64,000 bases of DNA, taken from assembly GCA_030674875.1 (NCBI GenBank), contig JASXSU010000001.1, positions 1,378,001-1,442,000 on the forward strand, in the 5' to 3' direction. Source of the stretch: Candidatus Endonucleibacter sp. (ex Gigantidas childressi) (GTDB taxonomy: Bacteria > Pseudomonadota > Gammaproteobacteria > Pseudomonadales > Endozoicomonadaceae). The translations under genes and the position numbers were made by a program. This document shows, in pieces, positions 1 through 9,359 of this stretch. Each line of letters begins with the position of its first letter. Position 1 is the first letter of the stretch. Under the pieces are notes generated by a model. That model was given only the letters and a program-made list of their open reading frames with translations. It made no database searches and was not told the DNA's origin.

Positions 1-289
1 TACGTCTTCGCTTTTTAGCACAACGAAAGTGCTTCCATAGCAAGCCGCCTTTCTTTTTATCACGCCAAATATATCGATAAATAGCTTCATGGCTAAAGCA
101 ACGTACACCTATTCGTTTTAAGTAACCCGTAATCTGTTCAGGACTCCATTGTTTATGTAAGAGTTGCCTAATGATCATGTAATCCTTTTCTGTAAAATGT
201 TGATTTCTTCTTGAACGTCGACGTCGAGCTCTTGTCCTTTGCTGTGCTCTGATGGGTCGATATGAACTATCCTTATGCCAACAAGTATT
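1..289 (-). pseudogene. IS30-type C transposase fragment, cut by window edge
   Basis: The reverse strand reads as the middle part of an IS30 transposase (basic Arg-rich stretch, then HFTEKDYMIIRQLLHKQWSP and an IYRYIWRDKKKGG segment). The same protein type is seen at 4689-5159 and 7640-8671. The reading frame is open to the left edge, so the element continues outside. On the right it switches to a different IS30 type at the shared string GCGTTGA, so the 5' end of the gene is missing. Not a functional gene within the window. Confidence 0.85.
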
Positions 290-432
290 GCGTTGAGTCA
301 TCTGACAGAAGATGATGTTAGGACAATGGAAATGTTGATCAATACCATGCCTAGGAAGGTTTTAGGAGGGCGGACACCACTCGAAGTCTACACAGGACAG
401 CCGATTGCACTTATTGCTTGAATCCAGCTTTA
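288..432 (+). pseudogene. IS30-type B transposase 3' end fragment
   Basis: This stretch matches the last part of the IS30-B transposase seen at 59040-59366 and, reversed, at 61368-61640: SHLTEDDV-like, then RKVL, GGxTPLEVYTGQPIALIA. It ends in the element terminus, ATTGCACTTATTGCTTGAATCCAG. Here the site after RKVL is empty (GGTTTTAGGAGGG). In the two other copies a 127-bp MITE sits there, so this copy defines the empty site. Only a remnant. Confidence 0.8.
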
Positions 433-514
433 CTTCGTGATTGAAGCAAAAAACTAAGGGTGTCGCAGTTCATCGTTTTTATTAAATTGGGTGTCGCACT
501 TAGTATATGAATTC
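433..514. repeat. IS30-type C element terminus
   Basis: Terminal segment of the IS30-C element, also found at 5190-5275, 7515-7600 and 25913-25982 (core GGGTGTCGCACTTAGTATAT). It directly follows the IS30-B fragment, so IS30-B most likely inserted into an older IS30-C copy. Confidence 0.75.
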
Positions 515-721
515 GGCTTATTCATCTTCTCGTGCTTTACGTGAATCCAGCAATACTTTATCTTGCGCTTAGGTATCGTGATTTTCTACCGTCGAATTTC
601 TCGAGCTCTTGCCATCGTACTAGCTAGTAGCATAGCAAGCCAGCCAGAACCTGTTACACTTAGTGCATTTCTGCCTCGCTTATATTGACACATAACGGGA
701 CAACTAATAGGACAATTGACA

Positions 722-1825
722 ATGAGTCTTGCCGACAAAGTACTGGCAACAAACAATGATTTGCCTATTCGCACAGTTCAGCCAATCCATAACGGCAAAG
801 TGCGCTCTGTATATTGGCTTACTAAGAAAGATAGCCGTCGGCTAATAGAAGAAAAAGGCTATCCCGTTCCGGCAGATGCACCGCTGGCTATTATGGTCAT
901 AAGTGATCGAATTTCAGCCTTCGATTGTATATGGCGAGGGGAGGGAGGTATGAATGGTGTTCCCGGAAAGGGGGCCGTGTTAAATTCTATTTCTAGTCAC
1001 TGGTTTAAACTATTTCGTGCACAAGGTCTTGCTGACAGTCATATTCTGGATATCCCTCTCCCTTTTATCTGGATTGTGCAAACAGCTCGCCCAGTGTTGA
1101 TTGAAGGTATTTGTCGCAAGTATATTACTGGCTCTATGTGGCGCTCATACGAAAAAGGGGAGCGCAGCTGCTGCGGTATAACGCTGCCAGATGGTCTGGA
1201 AAAAGATCAAAAATTACCTGAATTGCTGATTACACCGTCTACGAAGGGTATTCTCAAAGGTATTCCCAGAATACCTGAAGTCGATGATGTTAATATTAGT
1301 CGTGCTGATATTGATAAAAATTACCAAGCATTTAATTTCCGTTCGATAGACGATGTAGACCTCTATGAGAAATTGCTGAAAGAAGGATTTAACCTCATTA
1401 GCGACTCACTATCACAACTTGATCAGATTTTTGTTGATACCAAGTTTGAGTTTGGTTACGTTACAGGGCAGGATGGTAAAGCCAAGCTAATTTACATGGA
1501 TGAAGTTGGTACTCCTGACTCTTCTAGAATATGGGATGGGCCTAGCTACCGTAAAGGCAAGATCGTTGAGAACTCTAAGGAAGCTTTCCGTCAGCAGTTG
1601 CTTAATTACTTTCCTGATTCCGATCTCCTGCTTGATAAACAGCGCATGGCTGAACGTTTGGCATTAGCAGCGGATAATCTTCTACCTGAACGTTTACTGA
1701 TGGATGTGTCAACTACATACCTTGGTCTTGCGGAAAAGATTACTGGCGAAAGACCAGTACTTTCTGACAACCCGAGGGCTGAAATTATTCAGATATTGCA
1801 GGATGAGTATAATTTAATCACTTAA
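722..1825 (+). CDS. purC: Phosphoribosylaminoimidazole-succinocarboxamide synthase
   Basis: SAICAR synthase of de novo purine synthesis: it joins CAIR and aspartate with ATP to give SAICAR, in the cytosol. The 367-residue protein carries the family signatures SDRISAFD near residue 62 and [14 protein letters not shown] near residue 260. It is of the long form, about 370 residues, rather than the short form of about 240. I chose the ATG at 722 rather than the in-frame TTG two codons upstream because an AGGA lies about 9 nt before it. It is a single gene between IS remnants. A diverged fragment of a second purC is at 58675-59012. Identification is firm. Confidence 0.95.
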   Translation: MSLADKVLATNNDLPIRTVQPIHNGKVRSVYWLTKKDSRRLIEEKGYPVPADAPLAIMVISDRISAFDCIWRGEGGMNGVPGKGAVLNSISSHWFKLFRAQGLADSHILDIPLPFIWIVQTARPVLIEGICRKYITGSMWRSYEKGERSCCGITLPDGLEKDQKLPELLITPSTKGILKGIPRIPEVDDVNISRADIDKNYQAFNFRSIDDVDLYEKLLKEGFNLISDSLSQLDQIFVDTKFEFGYVTGQDGKAKLIYMDEVGTPDSSRIWDGPSYRKGKIVENSKEAFRQQLLNYFPDSDLLLDKQRMAERLALAADNLLPERLLMDVSTTYLGLAEKITGERPVLSDNPRAEIIQILQDEYNLIT

Positions 1826-1868
1826 CAGAATAGCCCTGCTAACATAGGCTTTATCTCCCGTCATTACG

Positions 1869-2120
1869 CATCACAATTACCTACTACTCGTAGGCTCACT
1901 AGGGCTAACTAGTTTTCCGCATGCCCTAACCTTCAATGGTAACTGGTATATACCCGTCGTCTTTGAAGTTGCTACTGTTTTAGTCTATAAAATTGCTTTA
2001 TACTTGGAGCACGAAAAAAAGTATTGATGATTAAGATTACACTTGTCTCCCTTGAAGCTGGGAGCAAATGACAAGTGAGCGAATTCTCAATGCGCCTACG
2101 AGGAGTAGGTGAGCGCAACC
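1869..2120. repeat. Decayed MITE-A fragments upstream of the cytochrome gene
   Basis: Pieces of the 127-bp MITE described at 8158-8284 can be recognised: CCTACTACTCGTAGGCTCAC near 1876, TATACCCGTCGTCTTTGAAG at 1949-1968, and an inverted piece at about 2056-2120 with CTACGAGGAGTAGGTGAGCG. The rest is eroded. A second short motif, ACCTTCAATGGTAACTGGTATA at 1929-1950, recurs inverted at 4536 and 16845. No gene is seen between purC and 2166. Confidence 0.55.
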
Positions 2121-2165
2121 AACCCCCGTACTTTTGTGCGGCTGGCATGTAAAGAGGAAGTGAGC

Positions 2166-2624
2166 GTGTCTCCAATATTCCAAATACTTATACGTACCAT
2201 AATTGTTTTACTTGGGGGTCTGTTAGCAGTCACAGCCTTTTCCGAAAATACGGCGGACCTTAGTGAGTTTGAACGTAAGGAGATCGCCGAAAGGATAGCT
2301 CCAGTAGGAAAAGCTTGCGAGAATGGCCAACCCTGTGCAGAAAAAGCGGTAACCACGGTAAAAAGTAGCAGCTCCTCCAGAAGTGGCGAAAAGATTTTTA
2401 ACTCTTCTTGTTCTGTTTGCCACGCAAATGGGCTTCTAGGAGCACCTAAAAAAGGTGATACAGAGGCATGGAAGGCTCGCATAAAAAAATTGGGAGGGTT
2501 CGATAAATTGCTAAGCAATGCTATTAACGGTATTGGTAATATGCCGGCAAGAGGAGCCTGTATGGATTGCTCTGATGAGGAGATAAAGAAAGCTCTTGAA
2601 TATATGAGTGATCTGAGCCCTTAA
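2166..2624 (+). CDS. Cytochrome c5-like protein, membrane-anchored or secreted
   Basis: Short c-type cytochrome of about 152 residues. Residues 4-25 are hydrophobic (FQILIRTIIVLLGGLLAVTA), so it is exported or anchored in the inner membrane. A low-complexity Ser-rich linker precedes the single haem motif CSVCH near residue 84. The C-terminal part (IGNMPARGACMDCSDEEIK) matches cytochrome c5 of gammaproteobacteria: the Met is the likely axial haem ligand, and the CxxC pair after it is typical of c5. The GTG at 2166 follows a GAGGAAGTGAG ribosome-binding region. The ORF can be extended to 2109, but that part is decayed MITE sequence. Expected role: periplasmic electron carrier. Confidence 0.85.
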   Translation: MSPIFQILIRTIIVLLGGLLAVTAFSENTADLSEFERKEIAERIAPVGKACENGQPCAEKAVTTVKSSSSSRSGEKIFNSSCSVCHANGLLGAPKKGDTEAWKARIKKLGGFDKLLSNAINGIGNMPARGACMDCSDEEIKKALEYMSDLSP

Positions 2625-3127
2625 CGCTTGTGCTCTTGTTGTACTTGCTTAAGTCTGTCCTTGCCTGCTACCCGCCACTGAATCCCCATAAACCTATGCG
2701 TAGTAGCGGGCAATTGAAATGAGCGGAAGAAGTCAATAACCTCATGCTCCAACCGGAATCTTCGGTTTGCTAAAGGCAGCTTTAAAAGTAATATTATCTA
2801 TACTGTTGTGATAAATACGCTCAAAAAGCTCCCTTCTTAAGTAAATAGCCTGTACCTACTAGTCTCATAAAAGCAGCTTTTCTCCTATCCTTATTGCGAT
2901 CCTTGCTATATCCAATCTTTTAAAGTCACTTATCTACTAGATACATCTCTCGCATTTTTACCAGCACCTGCATTCTTAACTATTTGCGTATATATTCCAA
3001 GGAATGGACGTTGCAGTTCGGCGGCATTAGCAAAGCCTCTGGTGCCTATGACAGTTAGCATTGAAGATGCTTGATTTTGAAACTGTTTTTTACTCCACTC
3101 TTCGCTTACAGCCCAGATCCCAACTCA
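2625..3127. other. Intergenic stretch without recognisable gene
   Basis: About 500 bp with no convincing ORF, RNA gene or IS similarity that I can see. Confidence 0.5.
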
Positions 3128-3315
3128 AGTGAGCAACTATGAGAAGTTATGAATGAAGATGCTAGAAACAATAAGTGGCTTGCAACAGGGAGCGCAACAA
3201 AAAATAAATAATTTTCTTTACAAAAATTTACCAGAAATTGGCGCTGCATTGCTCCTCAGGATTAATAACAGTTTTGAAATGTTGAAACCTGTATCTTCAA
3301 TACGTCTAGGTATAT
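3128..3315 (+). pseudogene. IS630 transposase 3' remnant
   Basis: Aligns by eye with the end of the IS630 copy at 54243-54437: GAGCAACTATGAGAAGTTAT versus GAGCGACTGTGGAAAGTAAT, then AATAATTTTC, TTACCAGAAATTGG and AACAGTTTTGAAA, ending in GTCTAGGTATA, the element terminus. It is strongly diverged with several indels, so it is an old insertion just upstream of potF. Confidence 0.6.
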
Positions 3316-3346
3316 AATTTCCGTCACTTGCATCTCAGGGTCAGAA

Positions 3347-4510
3347 ATGAACTTCAGTAATATTATTTTCATAGCAATGGCCACATATGTATCGCTAGCT
3401 CAAGCACAAACTACTTCTACGGTTGCTCCAACAACAGTAAAAATAGATAAGTACCTTCATTTTTATAACTGGGTAGAATACATTGGGCCTAATACACTAA
3501 AAGACTTCGAGAAGAAAACTGGAATAAAAACATCGTATGATGTTTATGACAGCAACGAAGTACTTCAGGGAAAACTGCTATCCGGCAAAAGTGGCTTTGA
3601 CCTTGTATCTCCCTCCCATGATTTCTACAAAGCTCAGATAAGAGCTGGTGCATTTAGCAAGCTAGATAAGAGACAGCTACCCAACTGGAAGAATTTGGAT
3701 CCAGTTATTATGAAAAAGATTTCCGACTATATTGACGAAGGAAACCAGTACGGCATCCCATACCTGTGGGGAACCACGGGCATTGGTTACAACAAGCAAG
3801 TGGTAGAAAAAATATTGGGCAAAAATGCTCCTGTTGATAGCTGGGCTTTGGTCTTTGAACCTGAAAATATGAAAAAACTACAACAGTGTGGTGTTGCTTT
3901 TCTCGATGCCCCCACTGAAATTTTGCCTTCTGCTATCGCTTATTTGGGACGCCTAGGCGACAGCATCGATATTAAGGATTACCAGGCTGCAATAGAGCAA
4001 ATCAACAAAGTTCGTAATTATGTGAGCTACTTTCATTCTTCAAAAATAATCACCGATCTTGCAAATGGCGATATTTGTGTAGCAATTGGTTGGTCTGGTG
4101 ATATGTTAATGGCAAAAGAACGAGCTAAAGATGCTAATAATGGAGTAGATATTCATTACTCTATACCCAAAGAAGGGGCTGCAATGTGGTTCGATATGCT
4201 GGCAATACCTGCCGATGCATCTAACAAAAGTGCAGCCCATGTTATGCTTAACAATTTGATGGATCCTAAGGTAATTGCTGACATAACCAACCACATTTCC
4301 TACGCCAACCCAACGCCGTCCTCAAAGCAGTTAATTGACCCTGAAATCGTAAACAATCCCGGAATTTACCCTGGACCTCACGTCTTAGAGAAGCTCTTTA
4401 TTTATAAAGAGCTTCCTGCCGGAGATAAAAAAAACAGGCAAGATTTGAGAAGATATATCACTCAGCAGTGGCGTAAAATAACTATGGGGGGTATTGATCA
4501 CAGTAAATAA
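3347..4510 (+). CDS. potF: Putrescine ABC transporter periplasmic binding protein
   Basis: Periplasmic polyamine-binding protein of 387 residues, close to PotF in length and sequence. It has a signal peptide (residues 1-20, cleavage after AQA), then YNWVEYIGPNTLKDFEKKTG, SGFDLVSPS, PYLWGTTGIGYN, YFHSSKIITDLANGDICVAIGWSGD (residues near 225-250) and a NPGIYPG motif near the end. These match the ligand-cleft segments of PotF. No potG, potH or potI lies beside it, so membrane and ATPase subunits must be encoded elsewhere or it is an orphan receptor. Polyamine uptake suits a host-dependent life, but that is inference. Confidence 0.9.
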   Translation: MNFSNIIFIAMATYVSLAQAQTTSTVAPTTVKIDKYLHFYNWVEYIGPNTLKDFEKKTGIKTSYDVYDSNEVLQGKLLSGKSGFDLVSPSHDFYKAQIRAGAFSKLDKRQLPNWKNLDPVIMKKISDYIDEGNQYGIPYLWGTTGIGYNKQVVEKILGKNAPVDSWALVFEPENMKKLQQCGVAFLDAPTEILPSAIAYLGRLGDSIDIKDYQAAIEQINKVRNYVSYFHSSKIITDLANGDICVAIGWSGDMLMAKERAKDANNGVDIHYSIPKEGAAMWFDMLAIPADASNKSAAHVMLNNLMDPKVIADITNHISYANPTPSSKQLIDPEIVNNPGIYPGPHVLEKLFIYKELPAGDKKNRQDLRRYITQQWRKITMGGIDHSK

Positions 4511-4535
4511 AAGAACCCTTACCGATCAATCCTCT

Positions 4536-4660
4536 ATACCAGTTACCATTGAAGGTGCTTGTAGGAGATGCAAGCGAAGACCCATACCGACGAGCAGTAG
4601 GTTATTGGAATGAGTGATACCAGTCAACAACCAAACACCTTTAACGGTGAGTGGGCTTAG
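4536..4660. repeat. Short interspersed repeat, second family
   Basis: TACCAGTTACCATTGAAGGTG at the left and ACACCTTTAACGGTGAGTGG at the right resemble the repeat at 16843-16895 (TACCAGTTACCCATGAAGGTG, CACCTTCATGGGGAGTGG) and, inverted, 1929-1950. The centre is longer here. It lies between potF and an IS30-C element. Confidence 0.4.
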
Positions 4661-5275
4661 TATCAAGTTTGAAGTGCGACAAAAGTAGTTATTCATAAAA
4701 GCATTCCTCCGGTGTTTTATAAGCTAACCGCTTCCTTGGTCTTGTATTTAATTTGGCCGCGATGATATTACATCGTTGCTGAGTTAGCTCTGCCATTGAT
4801 GTTCCCTTAACTAAGTATTGTCTGATCAAACCATTGGTATTTTCATTCGTACCACGTTCCCATGAGTGATGTGGGTTGGCAAGGTAATAAGGGCAATTAG
4901 TCACTTCTTCAACTTTCTTATATTGTTTATGTAAGAGTTGCCTAATGATCACGTAATCCTTTTCTGTAAAATGTTGGTTTCTCCTTGAACGTCGACGTCT
5001 AGCTCTTGTCCTTTGCTGTGCCCTGATGGGTCGATATGAGTCATCCTTATGCCAGCAAGTCTTGCGTTGAACTTCTCGATATATGGTACTTCGGTGTTTT
5101 CCGATAGCTGTGGCAATGTCCGTAAAACTTAATCCTTGCCTTTTTAGCGCGACTATCACCCTCGGTGAGCTGTTGATACTTCATAGGTTTTTACTTCGTG
5201 ATTGGAGCAAAAAACTAAGGGTATCGCAGTCCATCGTTTTTATTAAATTGGATGTCGCACTTAGTATATAAATGC
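4656..5275 (-). mobile_element. IS30-type C element with internal deletion
   Basis: Both termini of the IS30-C element are present: ATCAAGTTTGAAGTGCGACA on the left and GTCGCACTTAGTATATAAAT on the right. They enclose only about 600 bp instead of about 1190 bp in the copy at 7515-8703. The missing part is the central transposase region including the catalytic core start, which leaves a short in-frame derivative. Confidence 0.75.
4689..5159 (-). CDS. Internally deleted IS30 transposase, 156 residues
   Basis: The N-terminus holds the IS30 helix-turn-helix (LSFTDIATAIGKHRSTIYRE, residues 10-29) and the basic stretch RARRRRSRR. At about residue 80 the sequence jumps from RQLLHKQ to KKVEEVTNCPYY and then reads the C-terminal end with the conserved GTNENTNGLIRQY segment carrying the last catalytic Glu. 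The segment with the first catalytic Asp (GHWGIDTVMGK in the longer copy) and the second is gone, yet the frame is kept. It cannot catalyse transposition. It still could bind the IS ends and act as a repressor, which is inference. Confidence 0.7.
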   Translation of the reverse strand: MIVALKRQGLSFTDIATAIGKHRSTIYREVQRKTCWHKDDSYRPIRAQQRTRARRRRSRRNQHFTEKDYVIIRQLLHKQYKKVEEVTNCPYYLANPHHSWERGTNENTNGLIRQYLVKGTSMAELTQQRCNIIAAKLNTRPRKRLAYKTPEECFYE

Positions 5276-5400
5276 GGCGAGTATAACATATGAACCTCAA
5301 GAGGCGGCTAATACTCAATTGAGAGGCTGCGAATAGCTTACTAAAATGTGTAGAGAAGCGAAACTGAGAAAGCTGATGCCAGTTCCGCTTGAGTAGCTTG

Positions 5401-5718
5401 TTATGCTTTTAATTTAACCGCTGTTCCAAAGACCATAAGTTCAGACGAACCATCCATTATTGAGCTTGTAGTAAAGTGAATGCCTACAATAGCATGGGCT
5501 CCTTTTTGTTGTGCGCTTTCAATTAGACGTTTAACTGCAGTATTCCTAGCATCGGTTAACATTTCTGTATAACCGCGTATTTCACCGCCTATAATACTTT
5601 TGAAGCCTGCCATTATGTCACGCCCAATATGCTTTGCTTGAACTACGTTGCCAGTAACGACACCTACAATTTTTTCTATTTCTTTTCCTGGGATTACATT
5701 AGTGGTTGAACAAATCAT
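5401..5718 (-). CDS. YbjQ / UPF0145 family protein
   Basis: 105-residue cytosolic protein of the YbjQ (UPF0145, putative heavy-metal-binding) family. Family features seen: the opening pattern STTNVIPGKEI, VGVVTGNVVQAKHIGRD, GGEIRGYTEMLTDAR, AVKRLIESAQQKGAHAIVGI and a final GTAVKL. The length is typical. An AGGAGG stretch stands just upstream of the start at 5718 (reverse strand). The biochemical role of the family is not settled. It stands alone between an IS30-C element and a 485-bp non-coding gap. Confidence 0.88.
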   Translation of the reverse strand: MICSTTNVIPGKEIEKIVGVVTGNVVQAKHIGRDIMAGFKSIIGGEIRGYTEMLTDARNTAVKRLIESAQQKGAHAIVGIHFTTSSIMDGSSELMVFGTAVKLKA

Positions 5719-6203
5719 AAAACCTCCTTGAAGATATAACTGTATTCCTTAATAGAACACTACAAAAACAATATTATAGAAAACCAGTCTCAACATCTAT
5801 TACTTCATTCACACCCCATAACATACAACCTCTCAGGCCCAGGTAGATAACCCCTGACCCTACCCATTACGCAAGAGGCTACCAGCAACTTTTACGCCTT
5901 GCTCTCACGCATCTACGTGAGAATACATAGATATATCCATTATCCTTAAAAGTGTGAGGTTTTGAAAAACCATATATCTACCAATCTCATGAACGTGATA
6001 TTCTTGCTCTGAAAAAGCGTAACCATGCGCAGTACTGTGCCAGAGTGATTTTAAATGATTACTGAAAGCACGAAATCTATTGATATTAAGCTGTAATAAA
6101 CAACATCCCCGTGCTTGGTAGAATTCAGAAGAGTAAGATTGTTACTTAGTATGGCGAAGGTATTGTGCGATGAGCGTATTTCCAATCAATAGGGATATTA
6201 CTT
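5719..6203. other. Intergenic region between divergent genes
   Basis: 485 bp between the divergently transcribed YbjQ gene and the REC-EAL gene, so it should hold both promoters. I see no ORF, repeat or IS end in it. Confidence 0.5.
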
Positions 6204-7421
6204 ATGAATACAGATATAAAAACACTTAGAGTGCTTGTGGTTGAAGACCATAAGTTTCAACAAAACATCGCAGTTCGTGCCCTAAGCAGCATAGGTATTG
6301 AGCAAATTGAGGTGGCCGAAAATGGGCTTGAAGCCATAGACATACTAACAGCAAAAGCGCCTATCAACATTGTGCTTTGCGACCTTGATGTGCCGAAAAT
6401 GGATGGTATTCTCCTTATTCAAGAAATGAAAACCAAAGCACCAGAGACTGCTATTATTATTTCAAGCGCTAAAGAGTCATCTCTGGTACGAGCCGTTGAA
6501 GTCATTGCAAAAAACCACAATCTCAACTTGCTAGGCAGCTTGCCAAAACCGGTATCTCTAGAGCTTTTGGATGAGTTAATAAATAATTATTGGAATCAAT
6601 CACAGCAGAAGGAATATCAACAATCTAATATTCTGCTAACCGCAACCATGCTTGAAACAGCCGTTCATGAAAATCAATTCGAGCTATATTTTCAACCCAA
6701 GGTTGAGTTAAAAACAGGTCAGCTAACATCCGCTGAAGGTTTGGCTCGATGGCTCCATCCAGAGCTAGGAGAGATAGGCCCTGCAGTTTTCATTCCTCTA
6801 CTAGAAAGCAGTCGCTTAATTGACCGAGTTACATTAATTTTAATGGATCAAGCCCTTGACCAAGTTAACGCGTGGAAGGATCAGGGGCGCTCAATATCCG
6901 TAGCAATCAATATTTCACCATTAATGCTAGATAACTCCCAGCTTGCCGATCAGATTCTAAAAAAAACAGTAGCTAGAAACATCAGCCCCACCTTGCTTAC
7001 GCTTGAGATTACTGAAACTGGACTAATAGAAAACATGAATGCAGCGTTAGTTTCTCTAGTGCGTTTAAAAATGTTTGGCTTTTCATTGTCAATAGATGAT
7101 TTTGGAATTGGTTATTCCAGTATGGAGCAACTCAGTCGTATACCATTTTCAGAGCTGAAAATTGATCGTTCTTTTGTACACAATGCTAGCCAGAATAAAA
7201 AGCTAGAAGCTATCGTTAATGCTAATATTACTCTGGCCCATAACTTAAAGCTGAAAACAGTTGCTGAGGGCGTTGAAACCATAGAGGACTGGAGAGTACT
7301 CTCAAATATGAAGTGTGATTTTGCTCAAGGATATTTTATAGCAAAACCTATGCCCGCTAGCGAGCTTAATAACTGGGAAGTAGGATGGAAAAATAAGAAT
7401 CCAGCAATAAATGATTCATAA
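6204..7421 (+). CDS. Response regulator with REC and EAL domains
   Basis: 405 residues. REC domain, residues 8-130: acidic pair ED near 16, phospho-acceptor Asp in CDLDVPKMDG near 60, the Ser of ISSAK, and Lys in LPKPVS. EAL domain, residues 145-395: EGLARW (an EGL form of the EAL motif with the metal-binding Glu kept), INISP, EITETG, SIDDFGIGYSS, LKIDRSFV, VAEGVE and DFAQGYFIAKPM. All residues expected for c-di-GMP hydrolysis appear to be present, so this is a probable phosphodiesterase gated by phosphorylation, built like RocR. No partner histidine kinase is in the window. Confidence 0.92.
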   Translation: MNTDIKTLRVLVVEDHKFQQNIAVRALSSIGIEQIEVAENGLEAIDILTAKAPINIVLCDLDVPKMDGILLIQEMKTKAPETAIIISSAKESSLVRAVEVIAKNHNLNLLGSLPKPVSLELLDELINNYWNQSQQKEYQQSNILLTATMLETAVHENQFELYFQPKVELKTGQLTSAEGLARWLHPELGEIGPAVFIPLLESSRLIDRVTLILMDQALDQVNAWKDQGRSISVAINISPLMLDNSQLADQILKKTVARNISPTLLTLEITETGLIENMNAALVSLVRLKMFGFSLSIDDFGIGYSSMEQLSRIPFSELKIDRSFVHNASQNKKLEAIVNANITLAHNLKLKTVAEGVETIEDWRVLSNMKCDFAQGYFIAKPMPASELNNWEVGWKNKNPAINDS

Positions 7422-7639
7422 TGGCTCTTATGCCTGCTGAGCCCTTACCACAAAGGCCGCATAGGGATTAACCGTAAAGTATACGGCGTCCAACCAATGT
7501 ACTGTTTTCATGGCCGAATTCATATACTAAGTACGACACCCAATTTAATAAAAACGATGAACTGCGATACCCTTAGTTTTTTGCTTCAATCACGAAGTAA
7601 AAACCTATCAAGTATCAACAGCTCACCGAGGATGATAGA

Positions 7640-8671
7640 TATATGGTAGTCGCGCTAAAATGACAAGGATTAAGTTTTACAGACATTGCCACAGATATCG
7701 GAAAACACCGAAGTGCCATATATCGAGAATTTCAACGCAATACTTGTTGGCATAAGGATGGCTCATATAGACCCATCAGGGCACAGCAAAGGACAAAAGC
7801 TCGACGTCGACGTTCAAGGAGAAGCCAGCATTTTACAGAAAAGGATTACATGATCATTAGGCAACTCTTACATAAACAATGGAGCCCTGAACATATTACG
7901 GGTTACTTAAAGCGGATAGATGTACGTTGCTTTAGCCATGAAACTATTTATCGATATATTTGGCGTGATAAAAAGAAAGGAGGCTTGCTATGGAGGCTCT
8001 TGCGTTGTGCTCAAAAGCGAAGACGTAAACGCTACAATACTTATGATAGTCGAGGCAGGATTGCCAATAAGCGTAATATAGCAGACCGACCAGCTGAAGT
8101 AGAAACGCGTGAAGCACTAGGTCATTGGGGAATAGATACCGTGATGGGTAAAGGGTCTATACCCGTCGCCTTTCAAGTTGCTACGTTGTTGGCTGCGTTC
8201 GCTCACCCCGACCACCTACTACTCGTAGGCTCACGGGACTTCGCTTACTTGCTGTCTAGTAGCAATTTGAAATGCTTTGGGTCTAAACACTGCGTAGTCA
8301 CACTGGTTGAGCGAAAAACTGGTTACACATTGATATGCTAGTTAAACGATTGAACGACCAAGTAAATCAATAGGCGAACGATAAAATTAATGAGTAAAAT
8401 GCCTGAGCAATATCAGATAACGGCACCGAGTTTCACCAATATAAGGAAGCTGAAGAAGTGACTAATTGCCCTTATTACTTTGCTAACCCACACCACTCAT
8501 GGGAACGTGGTACGAATGAAAATACCAATGGTTTGATCAGACAATACTTAGTTAAGGGAAAGTCAATGGCAGGACTAGCTCAGCAACGATGTAATATCAT
8601 CGCGGCCAAATTAAATACAAGAGCAAGGACGCGGTTAGCTTATAGAGCACCGGAGGAATGCTTTTATGAAT
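7640..8671 (+). pseudogene. IS30-type C transposase, interrupted
   Basis: Reading frames recovered in pieces: a helix-turn-helix part before 7850, then WSPEHITGYLKRI, HETIYRYIWRDKKKGG and GHWGIDTVMGK with the first catalytic Asp. At 8158 a MITE enters in frame and adds about 42 residues. After a stop near 8341 the C-terminal part resumes at 8458 (NCPYYFANPHHSWERGTNEN, GLIRQYLVKG) to 8673. Stops upstream of 7850 and around 8341 make it inactive. Confidence 0.8.
8158..8284 (+). repeat. MITE-A copy inside the IS30-C transposase
   Basis: 127-bp imperfect palindrome starting TATACCCGTCGCCTTTCAAG and ending TTGAAATGCTTTGGGT. Its centre is CCTACTACTCGTAGGCTCAC. At least fourteen copies lie in the window. 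Ends of the TACCC type and a duplicated TA at the target (seen by comparing 345-365 with 59160-59310) point to an IS630/Tc1-type non-autonomous element. In this orientation it is an open reading frame (translated motif VAFQVATLLAAFAHPDHLLL). Confidence 0.85.
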
Positions 8672-8703
8672 AACTACTTTTGTTGCACTTCAAGCTTGAT
8701 ACT

Positions 8704-9113
8704 AAGATGTGAAATGGCTTGCCTATGTTATATCGGGTATAAATATTGTTTGATAATAAGCCATAAATAGAGCTGGTAGACGTCTGAGGCTTGATATTCA
8801 ACGGTCTACTAATGCACCAAAATAATTGTAGGTACAAGTAAACTGCAAGGAGAATAAAGCATATATTGCTAAGTTCTTGATGGGGTGCGAGCAATCGACA
8901 ATTATGCATAAGCACGTATATGAGGAGTGTAATGTTAAAAGAGCGTGTGACTGTAATAAATAATGCAGAAAGTCAGCTTAATACTGTTGTGACTATTACA
9001 TGAGTAAACGTGGGTGTTCGTCTACTACCACTAAAAACTGCTAGAAAGGCACAACAAACGAAAGCCCAGAACATATTCAACCTTCGTTTGTTGATCAATC
9101 ACTATTCTCCGGA
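8704..9113. other. Intergenic stretch without recognisable gene
   Basis: About 410 bp between the IS30-C copy and the 3' end of the SutA-like gene. No ORF with family similarity, no repeat recognised. Confidence 0.5.
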
Positions 9114-9359
9114 TCAAATAGGCCTATTCCCATACTCGCCTCCAGGCTTCTGAGGCGGATCCGCTGTAACATTAGTGGGAACTTCTTCAATTTTCCCTCC
9201 TTTGCTCAAAAACTCTTCAATCTGGCTGCTAAGGCTTTCTCTTAGCTTGTTTCTGGACTCCACAGTTCTTTCTTCAGCAGGCTCGTCTCGACTTCCTAGA
9301 TAGCTAATATCTACACCATCAAAACCAGCTATTGCTTTGTTAGGCTTTTTCCGTGCCAT
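9114..9359 (-). CDS. SutA-like RNA polymerase-associated regulator
   Basis: Small protein of 81 residues. The C-terminal half (IEEFLSKGGKIEEVPTNVTA then DPPQKPGGEYGNRPI) matches, from memory, the conserved tail of the Pseudomonas SutA family, which binds RNA polymerase and keeps transcription going in slow growth. The N-terminus differs: a basic MARKKPNKA opening and a FDGVDISYL segment replace the long acidic tail of P. aeruginosa SutA. It is a single gene with a long upstream gap. The family call is moderate; another small protein with the same PPxKPxxxYGxRPI ending is possible. Confidence 0.6.
   Translation of the reverse strand: MARKKPNKAIAGFDGVDISYLGSRDEPAEERTVESRNKLRESLSSQIEEFLSKGGKIEEVPTNVTADPPQKPGGEYGNRPI

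Larger units (their letters stand above)
7515..8703 (+). mobile_element. IS30-type C element, full length but decayed
   Basis: Bounded by GAATTCATATACTAAGTACG at the left and the CACTTCAAGCTTGATACTAAG terminus at the right. It encloses one transposase pseudogene and one MITE (8158-8284). This is the best copy of the C type and the reference for the fragments at 1-289, 433-514, 4656-5275, 21068-21172 and 25913-25982. Confidence 0.8.
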
